A DNA stretch of 54,610 bases from Acanthaster planci (GCF_001949145.1 NW_019091598.1:352606-407215); one strand, 5' to 3'. Shown: positions 48,301 through 53,492, counted from the stretch's first letter. Made by a program: numbers and translations. Notes: generated by a model not told the origin, from the sequence alone.

Positions 48301-49117
48301 TCTCCCTTCGCCCCCCTCCCCCGGAGTAATTTTGTTCTTTTGAAAGTGTCAACATTTAGGGGGTGGATGATTACTTTTATGAATGAAAAAAATTGTACAA
48401 TTGTTTTTAGAACATAATTTCATCTTGCACCCCCCCCGACCAAAGACCTGGATATATGCCACTGAGTTACATGTTTATGTTACGCCCCAACTACAGCATA
48501 AGTCCCAACTATAGTTGGGACAGTCCCAACTGTAGTGCTGCAGTTGGGCTGGCCCAACTATTGGTGACCAATGTCTGTGGGAAATATCTCAACATTATCC
48601 AAGTCAATGTGTCTCACACTTGACACAATTCATCAAAAATGTGGCACTTCATCTCTTCATCTAGCCCTATGACCAATGACATGACATTTGTAAACAATAT
48701 GACTTTGGCACATGCTGGGCACATCATGCACACAGGACCTTTCTGCTGTAGTTGGGCCGGCCCAACTGTAGCACTCCAGTTGGGATGGGCCCAACTATAC
48801 ATGTAGTTGGGACTGATGCTATACTTGAGGCGTAACATACATGTATATAATACATGTATGCAGAGCCATGTTGTATCTGTGATCAAGATTACTGCATCTC
48901 CAGTCGAGTCTGCAGTGCCATGGAGTTTGAAACACACCCTCCATTCTCCAATGCTGAAGACATTCCATACATCATAAACTTGTTACTCTTCTTTCTACCA
49001 CAAATGGTTACCTCCCTGCCTACATACCTCAACAAATGCATCAGCAAGGTCACTGGCCCTATCCATCACTGGAAGGTCCCTTGCAGCAATAATCTGTACC
49101 TTCAGTTTGCCTGGCAT
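18209..49117 (-). CDS. C2CD5: C2CD5 (CDP138) orthologue, complete, 29 coding exons
   Basis: Twenty-nine exons with matching phases give 1034 residues plus TGA. The closest family member known to me is C2CD5/KIAA0528 (about 1000 aa in human), which binds calcium and membranes through its C2 domain and is needed for insulin-driven GLUT4 vesicle fusion in adipocytes. Layout: C2 domain (1-about 110) with Asp19, 26, 76, 78 and 84; a conserved region to 260; a Ser/Pro-rich linker (about 270-355); a block around EPETRDAWW and HAVVGY (about 355-435); a C-x2-C...C-x2-C zinc-ribbon-like segment (about 500-535); an FMEYE block; an FKLRSMAPCCLC block; and a final conserved block with CLINVSGDAV. The start is fixed by an in-frame TAG nine bases upstream. 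Thr197 replaces the human Akt target Ser197. One donor (exon 25) is not canonical. Confidence 0.97.
18460..19492. mobile_element. Pogo/Tigger-like non-autonomous element 1
   Basis: Ends CAGTGGAATGTCGCTATACC and, inverted, CGGTGGAACGCCACTATAAC, flanked on both sides by TA, the target duplication of Tc1/mariner-pogo elements. It is 1033 bp long with no transposase frame. Its left 190 bases and right 170 bases match element 2 at 47112. It lies in C2CD5 intron 28. Confidence 0.75.
20068..20208 (-). CDS. C2CD5: C2CD5 exon 28
   Basis: Encodes SGGVSGFMYNFISEVNAIIR and SHVASLGGNALVAY, nearly identical in kind to vertebrate C2CD5. Acceptor GTTTACAG, donor GTGAAA, phase 0. Confidence 0.97.
20209..21924. 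other. C2CD5 introns 27 and 26, nothing recognisable
   Basis: Neither this intron nor 22060-22992 holds a convincing open frame or a clear mobile element. Composition is ordinary intronic. Confidence 0.5.
21925..22059 (-). CDS. C2CD5: C2CD5 exon 27
   Basis: Forty-five codons with VEITPLSAVPGGVIDQYLGY and INLFFVRE, the first part of the conserved C-terminal block (human KMTPLSFIPG...YLGIINMFFIRE). Donor GTAAGG, phase 0. Confidence 0.97.
22993..23033 (-). CDS. C2CD5: C2CD5 exon 26 (mini-exon)
   Basis: A 41-nt exon, SKVPKLEKRIVLK, between a TTTGCAG acceptor and a GTAAGT donor. Phase 1 to 0. It has little sequence conservation but strong splice sites. Confidence 0.78.
23490..23700 (-). other. 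Unassigned open stretch in C2CD5 intron 25
   Basis: On the - strand one frame stays open for about 70 codons (motifs LQKWCLEVPTIDHNE, SSQCIEISGYGPRLQ, MSIDGLEIKVDVTG) and ends at a possible donor, AG|GTATCG. Its phase cannot join exon 26 without a stop, and it has no match I know in C2CD5. It may be an alternative exon, an old transposon piece or chance. Confidence 0.3.
24048..24149 (-). CDS. C2CD5: C2CD5 exon 25 (3' boundary uncertain)
   Basis: Encodes SSDAELLFAMEELQVTERAP and SPSTPTGK, after a clear TTTCAG acceptor. No consensus GT donor gives the phase 1 that exon 26 needs. Either a weak GTTTGC is used (end at 24048) or a GC donor (end at 24054). Both keep the frame. Confidence 0.7.
24511..24594. 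repeat. Near-perfect 40-bp-stem hairpin
   Basis: The left arm 24511-24550 and right arm 24555-24594 are reverse complements at 37 of 40 positions, with the 4-base loop AGAA. It lies in C2CD5 intron 24. It could be a tiny fold-back element or a small-RNA precursor; both strands would fold. Confidence 0.9.
24759..24834 (-). CDS. C2CD5: C2CD5 exon 24
   Basis: Encodes LWLTASAVDLQENV and SSPEKVPQSK, aligning with human VTVTAVAITFDKN. Acceptor ATTGTAG, donor GTACAT, leaving phase 1. Confidence 0.85.
25799..25888 (-). CDS. C2CD5: C2CD5 exon 23
   Basis: Thirty codons, SMCFKLRSMAPCCLCNVCYD and VPDDDVVQ, the FKLRSMxPCCLC block of the family. The donor GTCAGT is the only one that keeps phase with exon 24; read-through meets a stop 17 codons later. 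Confidence 0.94.
26262..26950. repeat. 35-bp minisatellite in C2CD5 intron 22
   Basis: From about 26559 to 26930 there are roughly ten copies of a 35-bp unit containing GAGACCCTGGATACCCAGGT and CAGGCTGCTTTCTCT. Before it, from 26262, lie older 35- to 42-bp copies with GGAAACCCTGGATTCCCAGG. The array shows clear expansion from a diverged base. Confidence 0.95.
27270..27412 (-). CDS. C2CD5: C2CD5 exon 22
   Basis: Encodes LFSCTTETVPGNFRPSKHMQ and FAPIFDDLVQ, aligning with human FYSCNTEIMPG...IQMF and NDLCENL. Acceptor TGTGAAG, donor GTAAGA, ending in phase 0. Confidence 0.94.
27855..27915 (-). CDS. C2CD5: C2CD5 exon 21
   Basis: Encodes VDDVEDKETVWGLFDPELPT, leaving phase 1. It aligns with human IDDTDAMEDVHSLLTD. 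Acceptor TGTTGCAG, donor GTTAGA. Confidence 0.88.
28002..28620. mobile_element. Interspersed repeat family B, copy 1
   Basis: Shares most of its length with 45672-46276 in the same orientation, for example ATTGGCCCAGAACGATCAC and TGTGCATAGGCTACCAGGGA. Its 3' part folds into an inverted repeat (about 28480-28527 with 28577-28620) around AACAATTGTT. No coding capacity. Located in C2CD5 intron 20. Confidence 0.8.
29519..29629 (-). CDS. C2CD5: C2CD5 exon 20: acidic linker
   Basis: Thirty-seven codons, acidic and Ser-rich, ending QKDTYVLT (human KKDAFVLE). Acceptor TACTAG, donor GTAAGT, phase 0. Confidence 0.9.
30187..30482. repeat. GAGACC/GACCAAGACC array
   Basis: About 290 bases of 6- and 12-bp units alternating GAGACCGAGACC and GAGACCAAGACC, with diverged copies at both ends. 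The - strand reads as a Gly/Leu/Ser/Trp-rich open frame only because the unit is a multiple of three. C2CD5 intron 19. Confidence 0.95.
30526..30618 (-). CDS. C2CD5: C2CD5 exon 19
   Basis: Contains AIQKKLLDITARNKDIYEL, matching the predicted helix around human MQKKINDTIAKNKELYEI. Acceptor AATACAG, donor GTAAGA, phase 0. Confidence 0.92.
30840..30985. mobile_element. SINE-like fragment
   Basis: AGAGGTTGAAATCTGG resembles a decayed B box, followed by GGGCAAGTCTTGTAACCTTT and CTCCACCCAGGAGTATGAA, a tail shared in outline with 33064-33170. C2CD5 intron 18. Confidence 0.4.
31466..31528 (-). CDS. C2CD5: C2CD5 exon 18
   Basis: Twenty-one codons, TATASYITALPPPSQLR and so on, aligning with human SATGVYLAALPTP. 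Acceptor GTCAACAG, donor GTGAAC, phase 0. Confidence 0.9.
32563..32637 (-). CDS. C2CD5: C2CD5 exon 17
   Basis: Twenty-five codons with VKGMNALFGLRVQIIVGE, almost identical to the vertebrate block. Acceptor CTGTCAAG, donor GTGAGT, phase 0. Confidence 0.95.
32915..32968 (-). CDS. C2CD5: C2CD5 exon 16
   Basis: Eighteen codons, ALPFMEYEIHRQLMNKLK, aligning with human LLPFMEYEVH. Acceptor TCTCTGCAG, donor GTAAAA, phase 0 both ends. Confidence 0.94.
33040..33180 (+). mobile_element. tRNA-derived SINE fragment
   Basis: GGTTTCGAATCC at 33064 is close to the Pol III B box consensus, followed by GGCAAGACGTGTTGCCTCTCC and CCACACCCACAGGTATCAAA. It lies in C2CD5 intron 15. Confidence 0.5.
33295..33442 (-). 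CDS. C2CD5: C2CD5 exon 15
   Basis: Encodes SKVPDVLFCTVEPP, GLGCCLQASVCRSKKKA and SNAAMISD. Acceptor TCCTGCAG, donor GTTAGT, ending in phase 0, in register with exon 16. Confidence 0.96.
33443..35004. other. C2CD5 intron 14, nothing recognisable
   Basis: A 1.56-kb AT-rich intron with random short frames only. Introns 16, 17 and 21 are likewise unremarkable. Confidence 0.5.
35005..35127 (-). CDS. C2CD5: C2CD5 exon 14: zinc-ribbon-like CxxC pairs
   Basis: Encodes CAICHIPYNESSLPFPVSIS followed by a second CAIC. The two C-x2-C pairs match those in vertebrate C2CD5 and could bind zinc. Acceptor ACTTTTAG, donor GTATAT. Confidence 0.95.
35530..35660 (-). mobile_element. SINE-like fragment
   Basis: On + it reads AAAGTGACTTGTCCAAGGTC, then GGATTCCATCCCCCAACCAG and TTGCCACTAGGCCACA, the reversed layout of a tRNA-like head as at 12135-12300. 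C2CD5 intron 13. Confidence 0.45.
35765..35953 (-). CDS. C2CD5: C2CD5 exon 13
   Basis: Begins with DEICLLSATGTAAIVN (human CILSASGTAAVLN), then a longer Gln-rich segment (DFQQHLQQNSQEK) that differs from vertebrates. Acceptor TTCCCAG, donor GTCAGG, leaving phase 2. GC content is higher than in neighbouring exons. Confidence 0.93.
36301..36450. repeat. Two tandem copies of a 75-bp unit
   Basis: Both units start CAGTMACA and contain CCATGG-rGTT, CATGTA and TCAAGTGTCC/TCAAGCATCC in order. They have drifted. C2CD5 intron 12. Confidence 0.6.
36722..36836 (-). CDS. C2CD5: C2CD5 exon 12
   Basis: Encodes EPETRDAWWTEIRTEIRSHA and GCHAVVGYKETTSI, both diagnostic of C2CD5. Acceptor GTTTCAG, donor GTGAGT, leaving phase 2. 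Confidence 0.97.
36998..37112 (+). mobile_element. tRNA-derived SINE
   Basis: GTGAGCCAGTAGATAAAG resembles an A box region and GGTTCAGATCC 50 bases on a B box; the body ends TTAACAAAGTTAAGTTCCCC. C2CD5 intron 11. A similar but weaker head is at 40718-40790 (GGCTCATTGGCAGAGTG). Confidence 0.5.
37698..37806 (-). CDS. C2CD5: C2CD5 exon 11
   Basis: Encodes EYPFFTIKKFPPGFLVHLGG and then VVTARSVKLLDRIHNP, a central conserved block. Acceptor TTTTCAAG, donor GTACTT, leaving phase 1. Confidence 0.96.
38052..38868. mobile_element. Long-inverted-repeat fold-back element
   Basis: The left arm (about 38052-38333) and right arm (about 38580-38868) are inverted copies of each other along about 280 bases, for example CCATAAATGCTGTTTTGAAA against the complement of TTTCAATACAGCATTTATGG. 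A 246-bp centre contains the 16-bp palindrome GTGCAAGTACTTGCAC. No coding. C2CD5 intron 10. Confidence 0.88.
39153..39265 (-). CDS. C2CD5: C2CD5 exon 10: linker
   Basis: A Gly/Ser-rich stretch followed by LLPKPTLPPITIDIL. It is poorly conserved, but the phase (1 to 0) and splice sites (CTTATAG, GTAAGT) fit exactly between exons 9 and 11. Confidence 0.85.
39828..39976 (-). CDS. C2CD5: C2CD5 exon 9: Ser/Pro-rich linker
   Basis: Residues about 269-317, with SQPTPRSPSK and HSSDSDLSSAH, similar to the phospho-rich linker of vertebrate C2CD5 (SSSSDTDLS). Acceptor CCTACAG, donor GTAAGC, leaving phase 1. Confidence 0.93.
40818..40958 (-). CDS. C2CD5: C2CD5 exon 8
   Basis: Encodes YWQCFDLEGESGIVVRGIGT, which is nearly invariant in the family, then the beginning of the low-complexity Ser/Thr/Pro linker. 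Acceptor GGCTTTAG, donor GTAAGT, phase 2. Confidence 0.96.
41807..41937 (-). CDS. C2CD5: C2CD5 exon 7: position of the Akt site
   Basis: Residues 178-221: WIDMIRTPRASNEARQQLF continues into ELQRKIGLKVLE. The residue matching human Ser197, the reported Akt target, is Thr197, and the -3 residue is Gln194 instead of Arg. Donor GTAAGT, phase 2. Confidence 0.97.
43443..43528 (-). CDS. C2CD5: C2CD5 exon 6
   Basis: Residues 149-177, including AVHGFVEELVVNDDPEYQ, a strongly conserved C2CD5 block. Acceptor CTTTTAG, donor GTAAGA, ending in phase 0. Confidence 0.96.
43529..44284. other. C2CD5 introns 5 to 9, mostly featureless
   Basis: This intron, 41938-43442, 40959-41806, 39977-40817 and 39266-39827 show no gene. 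A possible SINE remnant lies near 43170-43300 (AATTCAAACCCC), and a C10 run at 42987. Confidence 0.45.
44285..44465 (-). CDS. C2CD5: C2CD5 exon 5: end of C2 domain
   Basis: Residues 89-148, with VYIDLNPLL, SGWLPIYDTMHGMRGE and SSCGVQFF as in vertebrate C2CD5. Donor GTAAGC at 44284, leaving phase 1. Confidence 0.97.
44675..45052. mobile_element. hAT-like non-autonomous element, copy 2
   Basis: Shares with copy 1 the stretches TATACAAAATCA, TACTTCTTG, GATTTCT and GAATCTGCTTGAAACAGGCC, in order. The right end is GTTCAGCACAACCCTA, the complement of the TAGGGCTGAG start of copy 1. It lies in C2CD5 intron 4, between exons 5 and 4. Confidence 0.5.
45207..45252 (-). CDS. C2CD5: C2CD5 exon 4: C2 domain calcium loop
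   Basis: A 46-nt exon encoding IMDYDTYSAHDAIGK. It carries Asp76, Asp78 and Asp84, the second calcium-binding loop. Acceptor ATTGTAG, donor GTAAGC, ending in phase 0. It is too short for ordinary ORF calling. Confidence 0.95.
45672..46276. mobile_element. Interspersed repeat family B, copy 2
   Basis: Second copy of the same family, in C2CD5 intron 3. The 3' end finishes in a perfect 10-bp inverted repeat, GCAATTAACA and TGTTAATTGC. The left arm of the long inverted repeat seen in copy 1 is mostly missing here. Confidence 0.8.
46364..46404 (-). CDS. C2CD5: C2CD5 exon 3: C2 domain mini-exon
   Basis: A 41-nt exon (VDDEELQDEPLQL plus two bases), acceptor TTTAAAG, donor GTATGA. It leaves in phase 2, which only exon 4 completes. 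Confidence 0.95.
46770..46856 (-). CDS. C2CD5: C2CD5 exon 2: C2 domain
   Basis: Residues 31-59, including SLNPQWQSEWFKFE, the conserved C2 strand. Acceptor TTTTCAG, donor GTGAGA, phase 0 at both ends. It lies 2.2 kb from exon 1. Confidence 0.96.
47112..47767. mobile_element. Pogo/Tigger-like non-autonomous element 2
   Basis: Starts CAGTGGAACGCTGCTATACC and ends CATTCCACTG, sharing long internal blocks with element 1 (for example GACAAGTGGCCATTATTTC). It is 656 bp, lacks a transposase, and has extra copies of the GCTATACCGAAC word near its left end. The left flank is not TA, so that edge may be rearranged. It lies in C2CD5 intron 1. Confidence 0.72.
47124..47208. repeat. Iterated GCTATACCGAACGCC units inside pogo-like element 2
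   Basis: Five or six units of 15 to 20 bases, alternating CTATACCGAAC and CTATACTGAAC, directly after the terminal repeat. They look like local multiplication of the subterminal transposase-binding word. Confidence 0.75.
47822..48072. repeat. 15-bp minisatellite, about 17 copies
   Basis: Unit CAAAGCACTATGGCT, almost perfect, with only a T/C change (TATGGC or TACGGC) separating copies. Because 15 is a multiple of three, several frames stay open on both strands, but this is intron 1 of C2CD5 and not coding. Confidence 0.97.
48478..48837. mobile_element. 360-bp TA-flanked MITE built of CCCAACT heptamers
   Basis: Ends TGTTACGCC and GGCGTAACA, flanked by TA on each side. The terminal inverted repeats extend about 90 bases and consist largely of CCCAACTNTAG-type words in both orientations. 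The centre (about 48570-48740) is unique and non-coding. C2CD5 intron 1. Confidence 0.85.
49028..49117 (-). CDS. C2CD5: C2CD5 exon 1: start codon and C2 domain strands 1-2
   Basis: It encodes residues 1-30, beginning MPGKLKVQIIAARDLPVMDR, nearly identical to vertebrate C2CD5. It contains the first two calcium-binding aspartates, Asp19 and Asp26. Donor GTATGT at 49027, phase 0. Confidence 0.96.
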
Positions 49118-49152
49118 AGTGGTCTACCATTCACAGCTACATCCAATGCACG
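49118..49152 (-). other. C2CD5: C2CD5 5' UTR part of exon 1 (acceptor of a 5' UTR intron)
   Basis: Read on the - strand, TTGTTTATTTCAG ends at 49153 and could be the acceptor of an intron in the 5' UTR. The 35 bases that follow include an in-frame TAG just before the start ATG. If so, transcription begins on a noncoding exon further upstream (higher coordinates). Confidence 0.5.
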
Positions 49153-49434
49153 CTGAAATAAACAACACAGGGAATGTGCAAGCTCAACCATCAAGACATG
49201 TGCGGTCTCAATTCGCAAAATGTAAATTTGATTTATAGATCCAAGCCAAGTAGGCCTAAGTCCTGACCCCAGCAAACTCAACTCACCTCACCTTGAATTT
49301 TAAGTCAAATTGTCTTCACTTAATGCAAATTTGTGTTCAGTAACATAGTAACATTCTTAGGCACTAAGTATAATAATGCTGATTATCGTAACACGAAAAT
49401 TCTCGGCACTGCATCCGCTGCTTCTTAGGGGTGT

Positions 49435-49452
49435 GCGCCCTCTGGTGGCAGG
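49435..49452. promoter_or_regulatory. CTCF-like motif upstream of C2CD5
   Basis: GCGCCCTCTGGTGGCAGG closely follows the reverse CTCF consensus (GCGCCCCCTGGTGGC). It is 0.3 kb upstream of the start codon exon, next to the hairpin GCGCCGC-TTA-GCGGCGC (49468-49484). Occupancy is unproven, and similar words also occur inside repeats. Confidence 0.35.
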
Positions 49453-50016
49453 AGCAAAGATCGTATAGCGCCGCTTAGCGGCGCAAGATGGAGAACTCTG
49501 CCAAAAAGGTGTTATGGTTGCACTACACCAAAAAGCGCCCGTAGAAAAACAGTGCAAAATCACTGCGAAATAACACCGCCTACTGACTCTTGAAAAGAGG
49601 TTGGCCTCCGTTTTTTTACTGGAAATTCAAGATTATAGCCAGAAGTTCACTTTTCGTTTCAATTTTATAGGGGCTAGCCACTCGATTTTTTTTATTCGCC
49701 TTTCCCCAAAGATACCCCCAAAATAGTAGTAAAACTGTGCGCTCAGCTCTGAATGTAGCCGCCTGCCGATTTCATGTTGGGGATTTCTGTGAAAGAAATA
49801 CCCCGAACTGGAAACTACCAGTCGAAAATGCGGGATTTATAAAAATATCTCTATTATTCCTCCTGATTATGACCTGTCTTATCGTAAAAACCCTGTGGGA
49901 ACACAAAATATTGATGAGTTCGCACGCAGAAATCCAAGGATTTGGTGGAATGCACACTTATCACCATGGTCGCCAGGCACACCAGGGTCGAGTTTGGGTG
50001 GCCGGTTCTTGACACG

Positions 50017-50350
50017 GGTTTCTTGTTCTCGCGCTCGAACGGCGGGAACACGACTCAAGCACACTGTTCTCGGATTTCTGAACAGCTGCAAAAAGTAGAG
50101 AGATGGCTTCCAAAGCCATAGACAATGGGAAGTTTTACAAACTCAACATTAATAATTTTCCGTAACACAGAAATGAATGTTCCTGTTTAATATAGAAAAG
50201 AATTCAGCCCATCCAAACATTAACTCTCGAATAATGTAGCCTACATGGACGCCGCCAGCGATAACCGGTTGTTTCAGTGTTCCCGGCGTTCGAGCGGCCG
50301 ACCCACGAACAACAAATCCAGCTGTTCGTGGATATACGAGAACAAGCCGC
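50017..50350. repeat. Fold-back DNA with 20-bp GC-rich arms
   Basis: CGCTCGAACGGCGGGAACAC (50032-50051) and GTGTTCCCGGCGTTCGAGCG (50278-50297) are inverted copies with one mismatch. The shorter pair CTTGTTCTCG (50022) and CGAGAACAAG (50337) extends the pairing. Between them in the right arm is a hairpin, CCACGAAC with GTTCGTGG. Confidence 0.7.
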
Positions 50351-50826
50351 CTGTCTACTGAGAACATTCAAATAGAGTAAAAGGTCGTTGAGACATTGAC
50401 ATCCACAGCCTCTGATTATCTGAAAAAGGATTATGACACTTTCCTTTGAAAATAAGAAATGAAGGCCTGCACATGGCTGGAAGGGTAACGGAACGTTGGT
50501 GGAGGCTTAACACGAAACGTTACAAACAACGAATTAGTATTTCGAAACAGCGAATAAGTAATTCAAAATAACAAATTAGTAATTCTAAGAACGAATTAGT
50601 TTCCCATTAATTTCTTTTTAACTTCACTGGAACGATCGGGAGGATCTAATATTGAAGAAAGCAATATTAGGCCGTTGTACGGACCCCTGAATTCCCTCGA
50701 AAAATTACTTTTGTGGGTCATCTCTGAGAATCAACAATATTTTCGATGATTTTTATTTTTTTTAACAGGATTCCAAGTAACATGCAATTAACATGAAAAA
50801 ATAGGGCCCGTGCAGCGCAGGGTTAA

Positions 50827-51126
50827 ATGATGGAGACCTGGACATCTGCATGCAGTGAGAAGCAGCTTGATGACCTCAGTCAGGATATTTATCCTAATGA
50901 CAAACCAGATGGTGAGGAGTCAGGTTTACTATCCCCTGGCTCTCCTTGTAGGCCTATGGCAGCCTCTACACTAGCAGAACTAGTCTCTCTAGGAGCCGCG
51001 GTAACACCAATAGTGACTACCAGTGCATCGTTAAGCATGCCTTTCAGAAAAAGGAAACTGAAGCTGATCGGTCAAATTTGGGTTACCTTCAAAGTAAACA
51101 AGACCAATCTTAGCAACGTTGCATGA
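50827..51126 (+). CDS. Uncharacterised 99-codon open frame
   Basis: Starts MMETWTSACSEKQLDDLSQD and has a Ser/Pro segment (SGLLSPGSPCRP) and a basic run (MPFRKRKLKLI). A good acceptor, TTTTTTTTAACAG, lies at 50757-50769 and a possible donor, AAA|GTAAAC, near its end. It could be a 5' exon of a gene running out of the window, or a repeat remnant. I do not recognise it. Confidence 0.3.
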   Translation: MMETWTSACSEKQLDDLSQDIYPNDKPDGEESGLLSPGSPCRPMAASTLAELVSLGAAVTPIVTTSASLSMPFRKRKLKLIGQIWVTFKVNKTNLSNVA

Positions 51127-51658
51127 GAAACTCCTCTCCATCCACAGACTCATACGAAGTTGAAAGAATGTGTGAATTTTCCTCAAGTTCATGCACTGAT
51201 GAATTTAGTTTGCCTCATTGCATTTCTTCGCAACTATTCAATAGTCAGTTAGGGTGAAATAATAATTCTAAGACACTTTGAAGTTGTTTGCATAGTTTGC
51301 TCCTTGCGTGTTTATGCTTCTCAGTGGAGATGTTTTTTCATGATTGTGAAAAAAAATTATGTACCATATACTCCCATTAAGTGAATACGAAATGAGCCCT
51401 CGAGGGACTAGGTGTGCTTCATATGGGGGTTAAATACAGCAACACCGGTGTGAAAGCACAGGGCAAATGCGGCAAGAGCAAATTGAAATAGAAAACAAAG
51501 GCGGCAACATAAAAAAAAATAGGAAATGGAATACACAAAAATACTAAATGAGTTCTCTTGTAAAAGCGAAAGTGACTTTTAAGGTTTCAAATTTCTACAA
51601 TATGAAGCGGTCAGTAAGGAAACGCTGAACATGCACATAAACATGTCAATAATTCTTA

Positions 51659-51955
51659 CCTGAGACACAGGCCTAGTCTCACCCTCTTTCACCCCAACAG
51701 GCGCCCGTTGCTGCGTTGTTGTCCTTCGGCTGTCATCGTGTACAAGATTGAAAAGAATGTCGTACTGCGTTTCAGAGATCCGAAAATATTCAAAGAACTT
51801 GTCCTCATGTGATGAAAGTTCTCTTATTTCGTGTTGAACTCCCCTAACCTCTTCCTTTTTAGAATTTCATGCATCCACACGCGGTGTTTACGTCTGATGT
51901 GCTTCTGTTTATTAAAAGCTTCAAGACTGCTGCTTCCTCATCAACGTCTTCCATC
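51659..51955 (-). pseudogene. Harbinger (HARBI1-like) transposase N-terminal fragment
   Basis: On the - strand two frames give, in order, MEDVDEEAAVLKLL, then WMHEILKRKRLGEFNT, then after a one-base shift EIRELSSHEDKFFEYFRISE and YDILFNLV. This is the N-terminal layout of Harbinger/PIF nucleases (ReelGefntLv.EL..D...F..yFRms...F..LL). It ends at a GTAAGA donor, and no DDE catalytic part is in the window. The shift makes it a relic. Confidence 0.65.
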
Positions 51956-52020
51956 TTGTTTGTTGCTATGGTAATATTTGGAGAAATGCGATTTGGCGTT
52001 TCTGGAATCCTTTTGCATCG

Positions 52021-52110
52021 TTAAGGTGTGTCCTGACATAACGATAATTTGATTTCGTTGTCGTTTTCGTTGTCGCTCTCGTTTTCGCTACAGTGTGATC
52101 GCTACTGTCG
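52021..52110. repeat. TTTCGTTGTCG hexamer-rich stretch
   Basis: GTTGTCGTTTTCGTTGTCGC and related words, immediately upstream of the Harbinger relic on its strand. Such runs are common near the ends of Harbinger-type MITEs, so this may be part of the same old element. Confidence 0.4.
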
Positions 52111-52654
52111 TTGAGACCGCCCTCTGCCGGTGATAAAAATCGTATTTCACGTTGATACGGCAAATTATCAAGCCTACCATATACCAGTGCGCAGCTGGAG
52201 GCTTACACGAACAGGGAAGGGGACGAGGGAATATCATCCATACATGCGATCTCCTCGTTTACCCTTGGCAATGTTAAAGTCTAAAAGGTGGGGGGGGGAG
52301 AAGAGAAAGTCATAAAAATCCTAAAATAATTGATGTGCATCCCTGAATGTGCCTTTTGTTTGCATGTGGTGCAATGGACGATAGGCCTACTCCTTCAAAA
52401 TTGTATCAAACGACAGAATAAGGGTTTTTGTCTGAAGATGAATATTTGATTTGCTGTTATACTGCCCCTGTTAAACATGGGACCCTATCTCGCTGCGTTC
52501 TTTCCCCAAAGTCAGAAATTATAGAAACAATCTTCCTAAACTGAATTTCGAGATCTCTTATATAGATCTAAGTCTGCCCTAAAGGTTCTGCTCACGATTT
52601 TCAACAATGTCTGAACATGGAGGTATTCTACCTTCATGGTCTGAACGAGTAGAT

Positions 52655-53050
52655 TCTATGAAACCCGACCAAGCATCCCTCTAGCGAAGGAAAGCAGAAC
52701 GTGTCAGCGAAAATTTGAGCAGTCTGATTTCTTTAGTTAATAAATGCGTCTCTGAAGTCCAGTGTTGAAGTTTGCCCTGTTCCCAGCAGCTGACGGGTCT
52801 ATGGAATATGCTGTACAGTGCAGCATGGTGTCCGTGTTTCCCAGTCGATTAAATAAAACCCCGGCAAATGTCCTCCTGGCGATAGAGAACGGAGTGATTC
52901 CGCGGTTAATTTGAGCAGTCTGGTTTCTTTCTTCTATTGTTCTTGTAGAGGGTATTAATGACTTCATCTGTCCTGTTACAGTTTACCCTATTCCCAGCAG
53001 CTGACACAGAGTCTAGTATACTATGGCGGCCGTGTTTCCATACTTGGTAG
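52655..53050. repeat. Two tandem copies of a ~198-bp unit
   Basis: Both copies contain AATTTGAGCAGTCTG, CCCAGCAGCTGAC and CCGTGTTTCC in the same order, with period about 198. They are diverged, and CpG-richer than the flanks. No coding. Confidence 0.65.
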
Positions 53051-53492
53051 GAATTCGTCGATTATTGTAGCTTAATCACTTTCCAGCTGCTCAAAGGCCT
53101 TAGTAGGTTCTTGAAATGTTGGCGTCTTGGCACACTGTCGTAGAAGTTGGTACCTTAATACTTCTACACAAACACCCCTTGCACAAGGGGTTTGTGCTGA
53201 AACCCTGTCAGAGCGCAAGTATCCACTCCTAACCACGTTCAAATAACTCGGCAGGCACAGGGGAGTTCAGAGTCAGCGACTGCTGAAACCGCAGGGTATG
53301 CTGAACACACTATACAGTACATGTGTTTATGCATGCTCACAGTGCACATTAATTATGTCGGTGACCAGGATGGTTTCAGAAGGCCGTTTCAACCTCTTCT
53401 CGTTTTAACCCTCCACTTTTCTGTCGGTTGTAAAAAATGTAAATGCATGATGTTTCGTCATGGGTGTGAACAGTTACTGTTAAATAAACTTC

